This document shows, piece by piece, positions 19,756 through 28,882 of a DNA stretch of 64,000 nucleotides; positions within the stretch are counted from its first letter, which is position 1, and every line of letters begins with the position of its first letter. The notes under the pieces are model-generated. The model searched no databases. It saw nothing but the letters and a program-made list of their open reading frames with translations, and was not told where the DNA came from. The position numbers were made by a program, and so were the translations under genes. The DNA is taken from assembly GCA_029858965.1 (NCBI GenBank), contig JAOUDZ010000005.1, forward strand, positions 44,947 to 108,946, in the 5' to 3' direction. Source of the DNA: Cyclobacteriaceae bacterium. GTDB taxonomy: Bacteria; Bacteroidota; Bacteroidia; Cytophagales; Cyclobacteriaceae.

Positions 19756-20616
19756 TCAAACGATCATTTTCTCAATCGGAATGACCAGAATACCTTCGGC
19801 TCCACATGACCTAAGCAGATCAATTTTTTCCCAAAAATCATTCTCGTCCACAACAGAATGAAGCGAACTCCAGCCTGGACGGCCAAGAGGAACTATCGTC
19901 GGGCTTTTCATGCCCGGTATTACGCTCGTAATTTTTTCTATTGCTTCATTAGGGCAGTTCATCAGTATGTATTTGTTATTCTTTGCTTTCTTAACTGCTT
20001 CGATCCGGAATAGTAGCTTATCCAGGATTTCTTGTTTTCCTGGTTCAAGTTCGGGATTAGCAATGATCACTGCCTCTGATTGCATCACAACCTCTACTTC
20101 CTTAAGTCCGTTGCTCAGCAGTGTACTACCTGTGCTGACGATGTCGCAGATAGCATCTGCCAATCCAATACCCGGAGCGATTTCGACAGATCCACTGATC
20201 TCATGGATACCTGCCTTTATGCTGTTTTTTTGAAGAAAATCTGCCACTATGTTTGGATAGGAGGTAGCAATGTTTCTGCCTGCCAACGATTGAATGCCGC
20301 TGTAATTTTCTGACCGTGGGACGGCAATGGACAAGCGGCACTTGGCAAAGTCAAGGCGTTTGACGATTTTATTTTTCTTTTGCTTCTCGGCGAAGATATT
20401 CTCGCCGACAATTCCTACGTCAGCCACTTTATCTTCCACATATTCGGGAATGTCATCATCGCGAAGAAAAAGAACTTCCACGGGAAAGTTCCTGGCCTGG
20501 GTCTTCAACTGGCCCTTACCATTACCAAATGAAAGTCCGCTTTCCTTAAGTAACTCAAGCGATCCCTCCTGCAAGCGTCCTGATTTCTGAATGGCAATAC
20601 GAAGTAATGTGTTCAT
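19756..20616 (-). CDS. hisG: ATP phosphoribosyltransferase, long form
   Basis: A 286-residue long-form HisG with its own C-terminal ACT-like regulatory domain (from about residue 215, FRIEAVKKAKNNKYILMN), so it does not need HisZ and should be feedback-inhibited by histidine. The catalytic part shows IAIQKSGRLQEGS at the N-terminus, DVGIVGENI, and the PRPP-binding DIVSTGSTL. It commits ATP and PRPP to histidine synthesis and is the first gene of the operon. It begins 24 bp after the T-run end of the leader attenuator. Confidence 0.98.
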   Translation of the reverse strand: MNTLLRIAIQKSGRLQEGSLELLKESGLSFGNGKGQLKTQARNFPVEVLFLRDDDIPEYVEDKVADVGIVGENIFAEKQKKNKIVKRLDFAKCRLSIAVPRSENYSGIQSLAGRNIATSYPNIVADFLQKNSIKAGIHEISGSVEIAPGIGLADAICDIVSTGSTLLSNGLKEVEVVMQSEAVIIANPELEPGKQEILDKLLFRIEAVKKAKNNKYILMNCPNEAIEKITSVIPGMKSPTIVPLGRPGWSSLHSVVDENDFWEKIDLLRSCGAEGILVIPIEKMIV

Positions 20617-20640
20617 TTCAATTTCATTGTTAAGTAGTTA

Positions 20641-20677
20641 AAACAAAAAAGGCCTGTCACGTGGTGACAAGCCTTTT
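20641..20677 (-). terminator. his operon attenuator (intrinsic terminator in the leader)
   Basis: Read on the minus strand, a 14-bp stem (20664-20677 pairing with 20647-20660, one G-T wobble) with a 3-nt loop is followed by six T and a further T-rich tail (to 20641). It lies between the His leader peptide stop (20697) and hisG. A ribosome stalled on the His codons would leave this segment free to pair otherwise. One possible competing pairing is CGTGG near the 3' end of the leader ORF with CCACG in the hairpin apex (inference). Confidence 0.93.
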
Positions 20678-20696
20678 GAAAATCAATATTGATAAG

Positions 20697-20774
20697 TCAA
20701 ACTACAGCCCTGCCACGCACATTGTGCTTGATATGATGGTGGTGGTGGCTGATAGTATTGATTACTTTTTTCAT
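20697..20774 (-). CDS. hisL: His operon leader peptide
   Basis: A 25-residue ORF upstream of hisG, too short for normal gene callers. It reads MKKVINTISHHHHHIKHNV and then RGRAVV: five consecutive His codons (three CAC, two CAT) and a sixth three codons later, within 57 bp of the terminator hairpin start. This is the classic arrangement of ribosome-mediated transcription attenuation. When charged tRNA-His is plentiful the ribosome clears the run and the terminator forms; when it is scarce, stalling allows read-through into hisG. Known in principle for his operons of Proteobacteria and Bacteroidota; here it is read directly from the sequence. Confidence 0.93.
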   Translation of the reverse strand: MKKVINTISHHHHHIKHNVRGRAVV

Positions 20775-20833
20775 TTGCGGCAGCTAATAAATCGAATTGT
20801 TCTCGGATCTCAAAATTTCAGCCCCAATAAAAC

Positions 20834-20863
20834 CGAAAATAATTCAGTAAAACCACTACGCAA
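20834..20863 (-). promoter_or_regulatory. Candidate his operon promoter
   Basis: On the minus strand TTG (20863-20861) is followed after 19 bp by TATTTTCG (20841-20834), one base off the Bacteroidota -7 consensus TAnnTTTG. It would start transcription about 50 bp before the leader peptide ATG at 20774. Confidence 0.4.
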
Positions 20864-21019
20864 GTCGTAAATCGGTAAATTCCGCCAGGCTTAACACGAA
20901 GGAGAACACTTGTTCGCCTCCGTTTGATCCACATAAGGAGGTTGTTTATGGAGCCATTTCTTGAAGTATTTACTATACTTCTTTTTAGCTTCGCACCGAA
21001 TGGAGCTTAATGATAGAAT

Positions 21020-22039
21020 ATGGGTAAATGGGTTGGTCTGATTGGCATTATTGTAGCCTGCTGCGGGGATAGCAAAGAGACGAGACTTCAGCGTTTCTTA
21101 CTGCAAAGCAATGATTTGGTGAAGAACCGGAAGGAAGAACAAGCGGTGTATTACCTGAACGAGGCACTGAAGCTTGACTCGTGTTTTGCGGATGCCTGGA
21201 ATAACCTTGGGACCATCTATTTCAGTCAAAAAAATTATTCACTTGCATTTGAGCAGTATAACCAGGCTATTGCGTGCCGCCCTGAATACCTGGCAGCATA
21301 CTTTAATCGCGCGAACACAGCTTATGAGCTAAAGGAGTATTACAGTGCTTTGCAGGATTTGGATAGGATCATTGCATATAAACCAGATACCGCGGTAGCG
21401 TATTTTTCCAGAGGGTTAGTGTATACCCGGCTCAGGGAGTTTGACAAGGCCTTGGCATCATTTGAAAGGGCAAAGACGTTGGACAAAACTAATGCTGAGA
21501 CCTGGGTTAACATGGGTACAGTCAGGTATTACCAAAGACAGTTTGACAGCGCCCGGATTGATTTGCAGGAAGCCTTGAGATTAAATCCGAATGAAGCGAA
21601 TGTTTTTAACGCACTGGCTATGATTGACATTGAATTACGCCAGTATGAGCAAGCCAAAGCATGGTTGGAAAAAGCACTCGCGTTAAAACCCGATGATCCT
21701 TTCTTTCTGAACAATCGCGGATACATTGCTTTACTAGAAGGAGAGATGGAAGCAGCGAAAGAGGACATAGATATGAGTATAAGCCTTGATCCATACAACG
21801 GTTGGGCATACAGAAACAAAGGCATATATTATTTGAAGGTTGGTCTCCTTGATGATGCAATCCGATTATTCAGGCAGGCAGAAGATATGGATCCCTTCAT
21901 TGAGCGGATATATTATTACATGGGTGAAGCCTATTTACAGCAAGGCAACGTGGGTCTTGCCTGTGAATACTTCGAGAAGGCTCTTGGTCGAAAGGAGCTT
22001 ACAGAGAATGAATTTAAGCAACGGTGTAACCCGAAATGA
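21020..22039 (+). CDS. TPR-repeat lipoprotein
   Basis: A 339-residue protein. A short hydrophobic N-terminus (GLIGIIVACC) contains a possible lipobox with lipidation at the first Cys, so it is probably membrane-anchored. The rest is a run of about eight tetratricopeptide repeats of 34 residues with the canonical pattern W..LG..Y..Q..Y..A...Y..A, for example AWNNLGTIYFSQKNYSLA and ANTAYELKEYYSALQDLD. Such proteins are protein-interaction scaffolds. Its last codon overlaps the start of the NUDIX gene (ATGA overlap), so the two are co-translated, but no functional link is evident. Confidence 0.92.
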   Translation: MGKWVGLIGIIVACCGDSKETRLQRFLLQSNDLVKNRKEEQAVYYLNEALKLDSCFADAWNNLGTIYFSQKNYSLAFEQYNQAIACRPEYLAAYFNRANTAYELKEYYSALQDLDRIIAYKPDTAVAYFSRGLVYTRLREFDKALASFERAKTLDKTNAETWVNMGTVRYYQRQFDSARIDLQEALRLNPNEANVFNALAMIDIELRQYEQAKAWLEKALALKPDDPFFLNNRGYIALLEGEMEAAKEDIDMSISLDPYNGWAYRNKGIYYLKVGLLDDAIRLFRQAEDMDPFIERIYYYMGEAYLQQGNVGLACEYFEKALGRKELTENEFKQRCNPK

Positions 22040-22677
22040 AGTTAGAAGAGCTAGGCAATCGGATGAAGGAACGGCTGTTAGGCCCATTACCCGGTGATTC
22101 AGCACATGCAACGTTACGGGCTACCCCAATAGGTGAAACAATCCCGCGGTTTGAGCACAAACTTCCACCCAAACCCGGTGGGGTTTTAATCTTGTTATAT
22201 GAACACGGTGGGCAGCTTAAATTTCCGGTAATCAAAAGACAGGAATACCGTGGGGCACACAGTGGACAGATTAGCTTACCAGGCGGAAAAGCCGAAGCTG
22301 GTGAGGATGCAGTGCAGGCAGCATTGCGGGAGGGTGAGGAGGAAATTGGTGTTGAAAGGATCAAGTTAAACGTACTGGGTACGCTCAGTGATTTTTTTGT
22401 GGTCCCCAGCAATTTTATCATAACGCCCGTCATTGCCACCATTAAAAGTGAACCTTTCTTCAAACCTGATTCATATGAAGTGGCAAAAATTCTTACGGGC
22501 TCAATTGATGATTTGATTAAAGATGATGCGATTAAACAAAGTGAGCTATTGGCTGCCGGCAGGTACCGCATGATGGCACCTTACTTTGACATAGAAGGGG
22601 AGGTTGTCTGGGGAGCAACGGCGATGATGTTAAATGAGTTTCGGGTCATTCTTCGCGAAGTATTTTCAGCTGGATAA
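22036..22677 (+). CDS. NUDIX hydrolase (CoA/nucleotide diphosphatase-like)
   Basis: A 213-residue protein with a complete NUDIX box, GGKAEAGEDAVQAALREGEEEIGV (G-x5-E-x7-REUxEExGU), at about residues 83-106. It is preceded by HSGQISLPGG, the extended LPGG motif found in the CoA pyrophosphatase (NudL/CoAse) subgroup. The reaction would be cleavage of a nucleoside diphosphate linked to another moiety, probably CoA or a related dinucleotide. It overlaps the TPR gene by 4 bp. Confidence 0.93.
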   Translation: MKLEELGNRMKERLLGPLPGDSAHATLRATPIGETIPRFEHKLPPKPGGVLILLYEHGGQLKFPVIKRQEYRGAHSGQISLPGGKAEAGEDAVQAALREGEEEIGVERIKLNVLGTLSDFFVVPSNFIITPVIATIKSEPFFKPDSYEVAKILTGSIDDLIKDDAIKQSELLAAGRYRMMAPYFDIEGEVVWGATAMMLNEFRVILREVFSAG

Positions 22678-22882
22678 TCCAATCGGTAATTTGTGAAAAA
22701 CAAATTGCATGCATCAGTTATTCCCGAACCTTTAACTGTATTGCATTTCCAGCTTTCCGAATTCCTCATTGATAAAATCAAAAGTCTCAAGAATGTTGTA
22801 TAAGCACTCGACTATGCACAAGCGTTTAAGTTTTTACCTACTTTAGATGAAGTAAGTATAGAGCAGACCAAAAAAATCCGAT

Positions 22883-24199
22883 ATGAAGCATTTTGTTCTA
22901 AGCGTAAGAATCATTTTCTGTTGCATTGTATTACTTCTGGGTATATGCAGTTTAACCGTAACAGCACAACCCTCCACGCCACCATTTGTTTACGGTGATG
23001 CCCTGCCTGATGCCCCGGTGTTGGCAGCAAAAGGTGAGTATGGTGTTGGCGTACGCACCATGGATTTTGTGAACAAAGGTCAGGTTGATGTACTCAACTC
23101 TAAAAATGGTGTTGATCCACTCTACGATCGTCCGTTGAAAATTGAAATTTGGTATCCGGCCATTCTTCCTGAGGAAACAAAGGAGTTTGTCATGTATAAC
23201 GATTTTATGGGGAATCCGAATGATTCGACGCGGCCTTTGATACCTTTTACTTTTCCAGGCAGGGCCTTGCGTGATGCTGTGCCGAAAACAAAGGATGGTC
23301 CTTTTCCTTTGATCATTGTATCGCATGGATATACAGGTTCACGTGTTCTGTTTACGTACCTCACAGAGAATTTGGCATCCAAGGGTTATGTTGTGGTTTC
23401 GATTGATCACACAGAGTCGACACACAAAGATGCTGCAGGGTTCACGAGCACTCTGCTTAACCGGGCGAAAGATGATCTGTTTGTCCTGGAAAGAATGGCG
23501 GCGCTGGGAAAATCAACCGGCAATACTTTTTTGTCTGGGTTAGTTGACGCCAACAATACAGGACTTATTGGATATTCAATGGGTGGATACGGTGTGCTTA
23601 ATGCAGCCGGTGCAGGCTATAGCGAACAGGCCGTTGCACTCTTTGAAAAATATTCAGGGGGTAGCAAGTCCATCGTGGTGCTATCAACCAATAATCCTGA
23701 TTACAAATTATCGCACGATCAACGCATAAGAGCGGTAGTAGCTTTTGCGCCATGGGGTATGGAGCGTAATGTCTGGGATGCCGAAGGACTCAAGGGTCTG
23801 ACCGTACCAACCTTTTTTATCGCCGGAAGCCAGGATGATATTTCAGGATACGAGAAGGGAACCAAGGCAATTTTCATGGGGGCAGTGAATGCGGACAGGT
23901 ATTTGTTAACCTACCGCAATGCACGGCATAACGTGGCACCCAATCCGCCTCCGATAGAATCATTGAAACCGGGATTAAATATTAACGAGTTCTATCATTA
24001 TGCCGATCCGGTATGGGATTTGAAGCGCATGAACAACATCAATCAGCATTTCGTCACCGTTTTTTTGGGTATACATTTGAAGAAAGAAGACTTTGGAAAG
24101 TACCTCGACTTAAACGAAGATTCGAACGAAAAAAACTGGACAGGCTTCAAGCCCCGTACCGCAACCGGGCTTGAACTGCTGCATGCTTCCCCGCAGTAA
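22883..24199 (+). CDS. Secreted alpha/beta hydrolase (dienelactone/PAF-acetylhydrolase-like)
   Basis: A 438-residue protein with a Sec signal peptide (hydrophobic residues 8-28, cleavage near VTAQ). The hydrolase core has the oxyanion motif IIVSHGYTGSR, the nucleophile elbow GYSMGGYG, and a later FIAGSQDD Asp and ARHNVAP His. The DHTES and LASKGYVVVSIDHTES features resemble platelet-activating-factor acetylhydrolase-like and dienelactone-hydrolase families. The natural substrate is unknown; it is an exported, probably periplasmic, esterase. It converges with the aconitase gene across a two-way terminator. Confidence 0.9.
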   Translation: MKHFVLSVRIIFCCIVLLLGICSLTVTAQPSTPPFVYGDALPDAPVLAAKGEYGVGVRTMDFVNKGQVDVLNSKNGVDPLYDRPLKIEIWYPAILPEETKEFVMYNDFMGNPNDSTRPLIPFTFPGRALRDAVPKTKDGPFPLIIVSHGYTGSRVLFTYLTENLASKGYVVVSIDHTESTHKDAAGFTSTLLNRAKDDLFVLERMAALGKSTGNTFLSGLVDANNTGLIGYSMGGYGVLNAAGAGYSEQAVALFEKYSGGSKSIVVLSTNNPDYKLSHDQRIRAVVAFAPWGMERNVWDAEGLKGLTVPTFFIAGSQDDISGYEKGTKAIFMGAVNADRYLLTYRNARHNVAPNPPPIESLKPGLNINEFYHYADPVWDLKRMNNINQHFVTVFLGIHLKKEDFGKYLDLNEDSNEKNWTGFKPRTATGLELLHASPQ

Positions 24200-24284
24200 C
24201 GTGGAATTTGTAGCGGGCAATAAAGCCATTGAATTGGAAACGCTCAACAATAGATCAGTGTAGGTATAGCTTAATATTGAATAA

Positions 24285-24317
24285 GAAAAGCCCCGCTGCT
24301 GCGGGGCTTTTCTTTTT
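24285..24317. terminator. Bidirectional terminator between hydrolase and aconitase genes
   Basis: A perfect 11-bp stem (AAAAGCCCCGC at 24286-24296 with 24301-24311) and a TGCT loop, with a T-rich tail on the plus side (24308-24317) and a T-rich tail on the minus side (from the A-run at 24283-24289). It serves both convergent genes. The plus-strand T tail touches the aconitase stop codon. Confidence 0.92.
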
Positions 24318-26958
24318 ACTTTTTCTTCTTGACGGCCTTCCTTGATGTTTTCTTAAGCGCTTTTTTCGATACTTTTTTCACCGCTTTTTTTGCATATTTT
24401 CTGGCAATTTTCTTCGTCGCAATTTTCCTTCCCGCTTTTTTCGTTTTTTTGTTTTCGGCTTTTTTTACAATTCTTTTTGGTGAAGCCTTCTTACCGGCTT
24501 TTTTTGCAACAGTTTTCTTTACCTGCTTTTTCGCCGTCTTTTTGGCGGTTACTTTCTTGCCTGCTTTTTTAGGTGCTGCTTTCTTAGCTGTCTTCTTGGC
24601 AATTTTTTTCGCTGGCGTTTTGGAGGCTGTCTTCACAAGCGATTTCCTGACTGCTTTTTTTGGCGGCTTCGTTCCGGCCTCCTTATCCTTTTTTGCAGTA
24701 ATCTGCCCGGCCATCAGGTTCAAAGCGGATCCTGCTTTAAACCACTCAATTTGGCCAGCATTGTAGGTATGGTTCGCTTTGATGGTACCCTTGCTTCCAT
24801 CGCGATGGTTAAGCACAAGTGTTAGTTGTTTTTCGGGCGCAAAGCTGGTAAGGTCTATAATATCGATCGTATCGTCTTCATGGATTTTGTCATAATCGGA
24901 CTCGTTCGCAAAAGTAAGCGCAAGCATTCCCTGCTTCTTAAGGTTTGTCTCATGGATTCTTGCAAATGACTTAACCAGTATTACGCGTATACCCAAATGG
25001 CGTGGCTGCATGGCAGCGTGTTCACGCGAAGAACCTTCGCCGTAGTTATGATCGCCGACAACAATGGTTGGAATGCCAGCTGCTTTGTAGGCGCGCTGCG
25101 TCGCCGGAACGGGACCGTATTCTCCCGTGAGTTGATTCTTTACCTTGTCTGTTGATTCATTAAAGTAGTTCATTGCACCTGTCAGCGTGTTGTTGGCGAT
25201 GTTATCCAGATGACCACGGAATCGCAGCCAGGGACCTGCCATTGAAATATGGTCAGTAGTGCATTTTCCTTTCGCCTTGATAAGCAACTTCATCCCAAGT
25301 AGATTCTTGCCATCCCATGGCGCAAAAGGACTCAATGCCTGTAATCGATTGGAATTATCTGCAATACTTACCTGAACTTTACTTCCATCGCGGGCTGGCG
25401 CAAGGTATCCGGGGTCTTTCACATCAAATCCATTCGGGGGAAACTCATGCCCTTGTGGCTCATCCAGGTAGACGGACTCGCCATCCGAATTCACCAGCGC
25501 ATCCGTTAGCGGGTTGAAGGTAAGATCACCGGCAATCGCAAAAGCAGTTGTGATTTCCGGAGAAGCCACAAAGGCATGCGTATTTGGGTTACCGTCATTT
25601 CGTTTTGCGAAATTCCGGTTGAAAGAAGTAATTATAGAATTACGGCGGTTTGGATCATTTGAGTGCCGTGACCACTGACCAATACAAGGCCCGCAAGCAT
25701 TGGCCAGAACGACACCTCCCATTTGTTCAAAAATACCCAGGTATCCATCGCGCTCCACCGTATAACGCACTTGTTCGGAACCGGGTGTGATGGTGAACTC
25801 AGCCCTAGCCTGCAGCTTTTTGTCTACTGCTTGTTGCGCCAGGGATGCAGAACGTGTAATATCCTCGTATGATGAGTTCGTGCATGATCCAATAAGTCCC
25901 ACTTCAAGCCGTTGAGGCCAACCATTCTTCTTTACTTCCTCACCAAACTGCGAGATAGGAATCGCGCGGTCGGGGGTAAAAGGACCATTTACATGTGGCT
26001 CAAGTTCTGACAGGTTGATTTCGAAGACTTCATCGAAATATTTTTCCGGGTTGGCATATACTGCCGCATCTCCCGTAAGATGTTCTTTTACCTTATCAGC
26101 CAGATCTGCAACCGATTCACGACCTGTACCCCGCAAGTATTGTCCCATTTTCTCGTCATAACCAAAGGTGGAGGTTGTAGCACCAATCTCTGCGCCCATG
26201 TTGCATATAGTGCCTTTTCCGGTGCAGGAAAGGGTTTCAGCGCCAGGACCAAAATATTCCACAATAGCCCCGGTTCCGCCCTTTACGGTAAGGATTCCAG
26301 CCACTTTTAAGATGACATCCTTCGAAGAAGTCCAACCGCTTAGCCTGCCCGTAAGTTTTATTCCGATCAACTTTGGCCATTTCAGCTCCCAGGGCATACC
26401 GGCCATAACATCAACCGCATCTGCACCGCCAACACCAATTGCCAGCATTCCTAGCCCACCCGCATTTACAGTATGCGAATCTGTACCGATCATCATGCCT
26501 CCGGGGAAACCATAATTCTCAAGGACCACCTGGTGAATAATACCAGCACCTGGTTTCCAGAACCCAATACCAAATTTGTTCGAGACCGACTCCAGGAAGG
26601 TGAAGACTTCGCCGCTGGCAGAAATAGAATCTGCCAGGTCCTTCTTAGCACCCTCTTTGGCCAGAATCAGGTGATCACAATGAACAGTGGAGGGAACCCG
26701 AACTTTTGGAATACCAGCAGACATGAATTGTAAAAGTGCCATCTGGGCGGTAGCATCCTGCATTGCAACCCGGTCGGGGGAAAAATTCACATAGGACTTT
26801 CCCCGGCCGAAATTTTCGACCTTCTGATCTTCATGCAGGTGCGCATACAATATCTTTTCCGACAGTGTCAGCGGTTTGTTTACGATTTTTCTGGCTTTTG
26901 CAATGCGGTGTGGCATTTGCTTGTAGAAAGCCTGGATCATGTCAAAGTCGAATACCAT
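24316..26958 (-). CDS. acn: Aconitate hydratase with histone-H1-like lysine-rich C-terminal tail
   Basis: An 880-residue protein. Residues 1 to about 755 are a full mitochondrial-type aconitase: [23 protein letters not shown], and the three [4Fe-4S] cysteines in [10 protein letters not shown] and [10 protein letters not shown], ending in the usual [19 protein letters not shown]. It isomerises citrate to isocitrate in the TCA cycle. Residues 756-880 are an in-frame extension of 125 residues of which I count 53 Lys, built of short KKAxKK, AKKxxKK and KKTAKK units with Ala, Thr, Val and some Pro, like the C-terminal domain of histone H1. No stop separates them, and the enzyme proper ends where other aconitases end. 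This looks like a nucleic-acid-binding tail on a metabolic enzyme. The gene is single. Confidence 0.95.
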   Translation of the reverse strand: MVFDFDMIQAFYKQMPHRIAKARKIVNKPLTLSEKILYAHLHEDQKVENFGRGKSYVNFSPDRVAMQDATAQMALLQFMSAGIPKVRVPSTVHCDHLILAKEGAKKDLADSISASGEVFTFLESVSNKFGIGFWKPGAGIIHQVVLENYGFPGGMMIGTDSHTVNAGGLGMLAIGVGGADAVDVMAGMPWELKWPKLIGIKLTGRLSGWTSSKDVILKVAGILTVKGGTGAIVEYFGPGAETLSCTGKGTICNMGAEIGATTSTFGYDEKMGQYLRGTGRESVADLADKVKEHLTGDAAVYANPEKYFDEVFEINLSELEPHVNGPFTPDRAIPISQFGEEVKKNGWPQRLEVGLIGSCTNSSYEDITRSASLAQQAVDKKLQARAEFTITPGSEQVRYTVERDGYLGIFEQMGGVVLANACGPCIGQWSRHSNDPNRRNSIITSFNRNFAKRNDGNPNTHAFVASPEITTAFAIAGDLTFNPLTDALVNSDGESVYLDEPQGHEFPPNGFDVKDPGYLAPARDGSKVQVSIADNSNRLQALSPFAPWDGKNLLGMKLLIKAKGKCTTDHISMAGPWLRFRGHLDNIANNTLTGAMNYFNESTDKVKNQLTGEYGPVPATQRAYKAAGIPTIVVGDHNYGEGSSREHAAMQPRHLGIRVILVKSFARIHETNLKKQGMLALTFANESDYDKIHEDDTIDIIDLTSFAPEKQLTLVLNHRDGSKGTIKANHTYNAGQIEWFKAGSALNLMAGQITAKKDKEAGTKPPKKAVRKSLVKTASKTPAKKIAKKTAKKAAPKKAGKKVTAKKTAKKQVKKTVAKKAGKKASPKRIVKKAENKKTKKAGRKIATKKIARKYAKKAVKKVSKKALKKTSRKAVKKKK

Positions 26959-27459
26959 AGTTATATTTTTTTAGCGGTGCTAAAATAATAATTTTTTCTT
27001 CGGATTGGCAGGGATAATGCAAAGCACTTCCGGAAGCCGTTCTCTTGATATCTCCACCGGGAAGTGTAAAGAACAATTCAGCTTCAAAGGGGTTTCTAAA
27101 CGGTCCTGTTAGGTTTAAAGAATAAGGCCGGGCGGCCTGGAAAGCGAATAATGTCCTCCTACCGTACAGAGAGGAGACTGGATTTGGATTTTTCATTAAA
27201 AGCCGTAGAGTTATGTCTTTAAAATCCACCTCGCGCAAGCGTCCGCTTGTGCAGTTATAAGTTCCAACGGCCGCTGGTGAAACGCGAGGATATACATGAG
27301 ATATTCATCTCAGATTACGGTGTTAAAACCAAGTGGACACTTGAAATAGCATGGGCACAAGCCAGACGCTTGCACCAGCTAGCCGGTAAGGGTGTAATGG
27401 AGAAAATACCACTGAACGCGAGAAGAATGGGGTTTAACAAGCTAAAACCCGCAAAATTG
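26959..27459. other. Intergenic region without a convincing gene
   Basis: About 500 bp between the acn start and the folE stop (both minus). Short open frames exist on both strands but none has a recognisable motif; a plus-strand frame at 27247-27522 runs antisense into the end of folE. The region must include the acn promoter. No hairpin with a T run was noticed. Confidence 0.5.
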
Positions 27460-28146
27460 CTATTTGGTGTTGATATAGTTCAAGAATTCACGTTTTACGT
27501 TTTCGTCCCTGAACTTTCCTGAGAAATATGCCGTACCTGTCTTGCTATTGGTATCTCCCACACCACGCGAGGCTACACACATATGATTTGCATCAATAAC
27601 AACTGCCACATCTTCTGTCCGCAATACCCGCGCCATTTCTTTTCCGATCTGCACCGTTAGGCGCTCCTGTACCTGGGGCCGCTTGGAAAAATACTGTACA
27701 ATTCGATTTATTTTGGAAAGGCCAATTACCTTTCCACTTGAAAAATAGGCAACATGCGCCTTGCCATAAATGGGGACAAAATGATGTTCGCAATGGGAGT
27801 AGAAGGTAATATCTTTTTCAACCAGCATCTGGTCGTAGTTGTACTTGTTCTCGAATAGACGGGCATGTGGTCTGTTCTTGGGATTTAATCCGCTGAAAAC
27901 TTCCTTGACGTACATTTTAGCAACTCTGTGAGGAGTCCCGTTGAGGCTATCATCTGTCAGGTCTAATCCCAGTATGTTCATTATCTCACGAAAATGCTTT
28001 TCGATGCGCTCAATCTTCACATCGTCGTCCAGATCAAAAGCATCCGGACGAAGCGGAGTATCAGCTGAGGAGCCTACATGGTCGTCATCAAGGTCCAACA
28101 GGGGCTTAAGAGGCTGGATATTCAACGAAATTTCTTTCTGTCTCAT
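27460..28146 (-). CDS. folE: GTP cyclohydrolase I
   Basis: A 228-residue protein. The zinc and active-site motifs are present: GTPHRVAKMYV, FYSHCEHHFVPIYGKAHVAYF, GLSKINRIVQYFSKRPQVQERL, and the MCVASRGV Cys. It converts GTP to 7,8-dihydroneopterin triphosphate, for folate, queuosine or biopterin synthesis. Residues 1-45 are acidic (LDLDDD, FDLDDDVKIE) and precede the core, a usual length for Bacteroidota FolE. It overlaps the upstream PTPS gene by 41 bp, so the two form a unit making a pterin product from GTP. Confidence 0.97.
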   Translation of the reverse strand: MRQKEISLNIQPLKPLLDLDDDHVGSSADTPLRPDAFDLDDDVKIERIEKHFREIMNILGLDLTDDSLNGTPHRVAKMYVKEVFSGLNPKNRPHARLFENKYNYDQMLVEKDITFYSHCEHHFVPIYGKAHVAYFSSGKVIGLSKINRIVQYFSKRPQVQERLTVQIGKEMARVLRTEDVAVVIDANHMCVASRGVGDTNSKTGTAYFSGKFRDENVKREFLNYINTK

Positions 28147-28516
28147 ATAAAGTGATTTTCAGTTCGAAGTGTGAGTCTATTTTTTGCCGCAGTATTCTCC
28201 AGATGATGACGGCTATGTTTTCAGCCGTGGGATTAAGGTTCTTGAAGTATTCCGTATCGAGATTGAGATTCTTATGATCAAATTTCACCAATACGTTATC
28301 TTTTATGATATCACTTAACACCTTCAAATCAAACAAATATCCCGTTTTTGGATCAGGCTCTCCGGTAAGACTAACGATAAGGTCATAGTTATGACCGTGG
28401 TAATTCGGGTTATTACACTTGCCAAAAATCTTTTCATTTACTTCCGCTGACCATTCCGGGTTGTGCAATCGGTGTGCGGCATTAAAATGTTCTCTCCTGG
28501 AAACCTTTACCTTCAT
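28106..28516 (-). CDS. 6-pyruvoyl-tetrahydropterin synthase / 6-carboxytetrahydropterin synthase family
   Basis: A 136-residue protein with the family's zinc-binding His residues: HFNAAHRLHN near the N-terminus and NYHGHNYDL. The C-terminal ENIAVIIWRIL and KITLYETERNFVEY segments carry the conserved Glu. The start at 28516 was chosen because MKVKVSRREHFNAAHRL matches family N-termini; the frame extends upstream but without conserved sequence. The enzyme acts on dihydroneopterin triphosphate, the FolE product, giving either 6-carboxytetrahydropterin (QueD, for queuosine) or 6-pyruvoyltetrahydropterin (for biopterin). The CxxxHGH motif of QueD (here CNNPNYHGH) is present, which mildly favours QueD. 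It overlaps folE by 41 bp. Confidence 0.92.
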   Translation of the reverse strand: MKVKVSRREHFNAAHRLHNPEWSAEVNEKIFGKCNNPNYHGHNYDLIVSLTGEPDPKTGYLFDLKVLSDIIKDNVLVKFDHKNLNLDTEYFKNLNPTAENIAVIIWRILRQKIDSHFELKITLYETERNFVEYPAS

Positions 28517-28622
28517 GCTCCTAATGTAAACAGGAATATGGTTAAAAGGTTCAAGAAAATGGCATAGTGGCCAATGGAATAGTATTAATTCCGCCAAATG
28601 CCGGTAGAAATGGGAAAAGTAA

Positions 28623-28647
28623 GGCGCTATAGTGGTTCAGTAGCGCC
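28623..28647. repeat. Perfect inverted repeat upstream of the Cys leader
   Basis: GGCGCTA (28623-28629) and TAGCGCC (28641-28647) form a perfect 7-bp inverted repeat separated by 11 bp, with no T run. It lies between the divergent pterin and cysH transcription units, so it may be an operator or an RNA hairpin at the start of one of the leaders. Function unknown. Confidence 0.6.
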
Positions 28648-28693
28648 ATGAGGCAATTTACGGTCTTGCTGTCCCATTTTATTTGTTGCCCCC

Positions 28694-28732
28694 ATGATGA
28701 GTTGTTGTTGTTGCAGCCGGGCAACTGAATAA
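28694..28732 (+). CDS. Candidate cysteine-rich leader peptide upstream of cysH
   Basis: A 12-codon mini-ORF, ATG ATG AGT then TGT TGT TGT TGC, then AGC CGG GCA ACT GAA TAA, encoding MMSCCCCSRATE. Four consecutive Cys codons just ahead of the gene for the sulfur-assimilation reductase cysH (start 28883) is the arrangement expected of a cysteine-responsive attenuator or translational uORF. Cys-rich uORFs upstream of sulfur genes are known in Actinobacteria; I do not recall this being established for Bacteroidota. The ORF is short enough to occur by chance and no ribosome-binding site is evident, so confidence is moderate. Confidence 0.55.
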   Translation: MMSCCCCSRATE

Positions 28733-28759
28733 CAAGATGAAACCGATCTTTTGGATGTA

Positions 28760-28826
28760 AGGATTAGCGCGTGTCGGTCCTGTGGGCCCCGTGGTAGTCT
28801 TATGCGGGTAATTATTAATCTTTTTT
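28760..28826 (+). promoter_or_regulatory. Candidate attenuator structure between Cys leader and cysH
   Basis: A possible nested fold: outer stem AGGATTA (28760-28766) with TAATCTT (28816-28822), inner stem CGCGT (28768-28772) with ATGCG (28802-28806), and an apical GGTCC/GGGCC hairpin (28776-28788), followed by T to 28826. It is less regular than a classic terminator. A near-consensus promoter (TTG, 18 bp, TAAGTTGT, about 28824-28853) also lies downstream, which would bypass it. Confidence 0.35.
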
Positions 28827-28882
28827 GGGGTATTCGAATTGACTATAAGTTGTTAAATTGATCCTTCAAAGAGATAATTTGA

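Noticed and set aside
27247..27522. A possible 91-residue plus-strand gene
   Set aside because: It runs antisense into the folE end, has no homology I recognise, and no promoter or leader signal.
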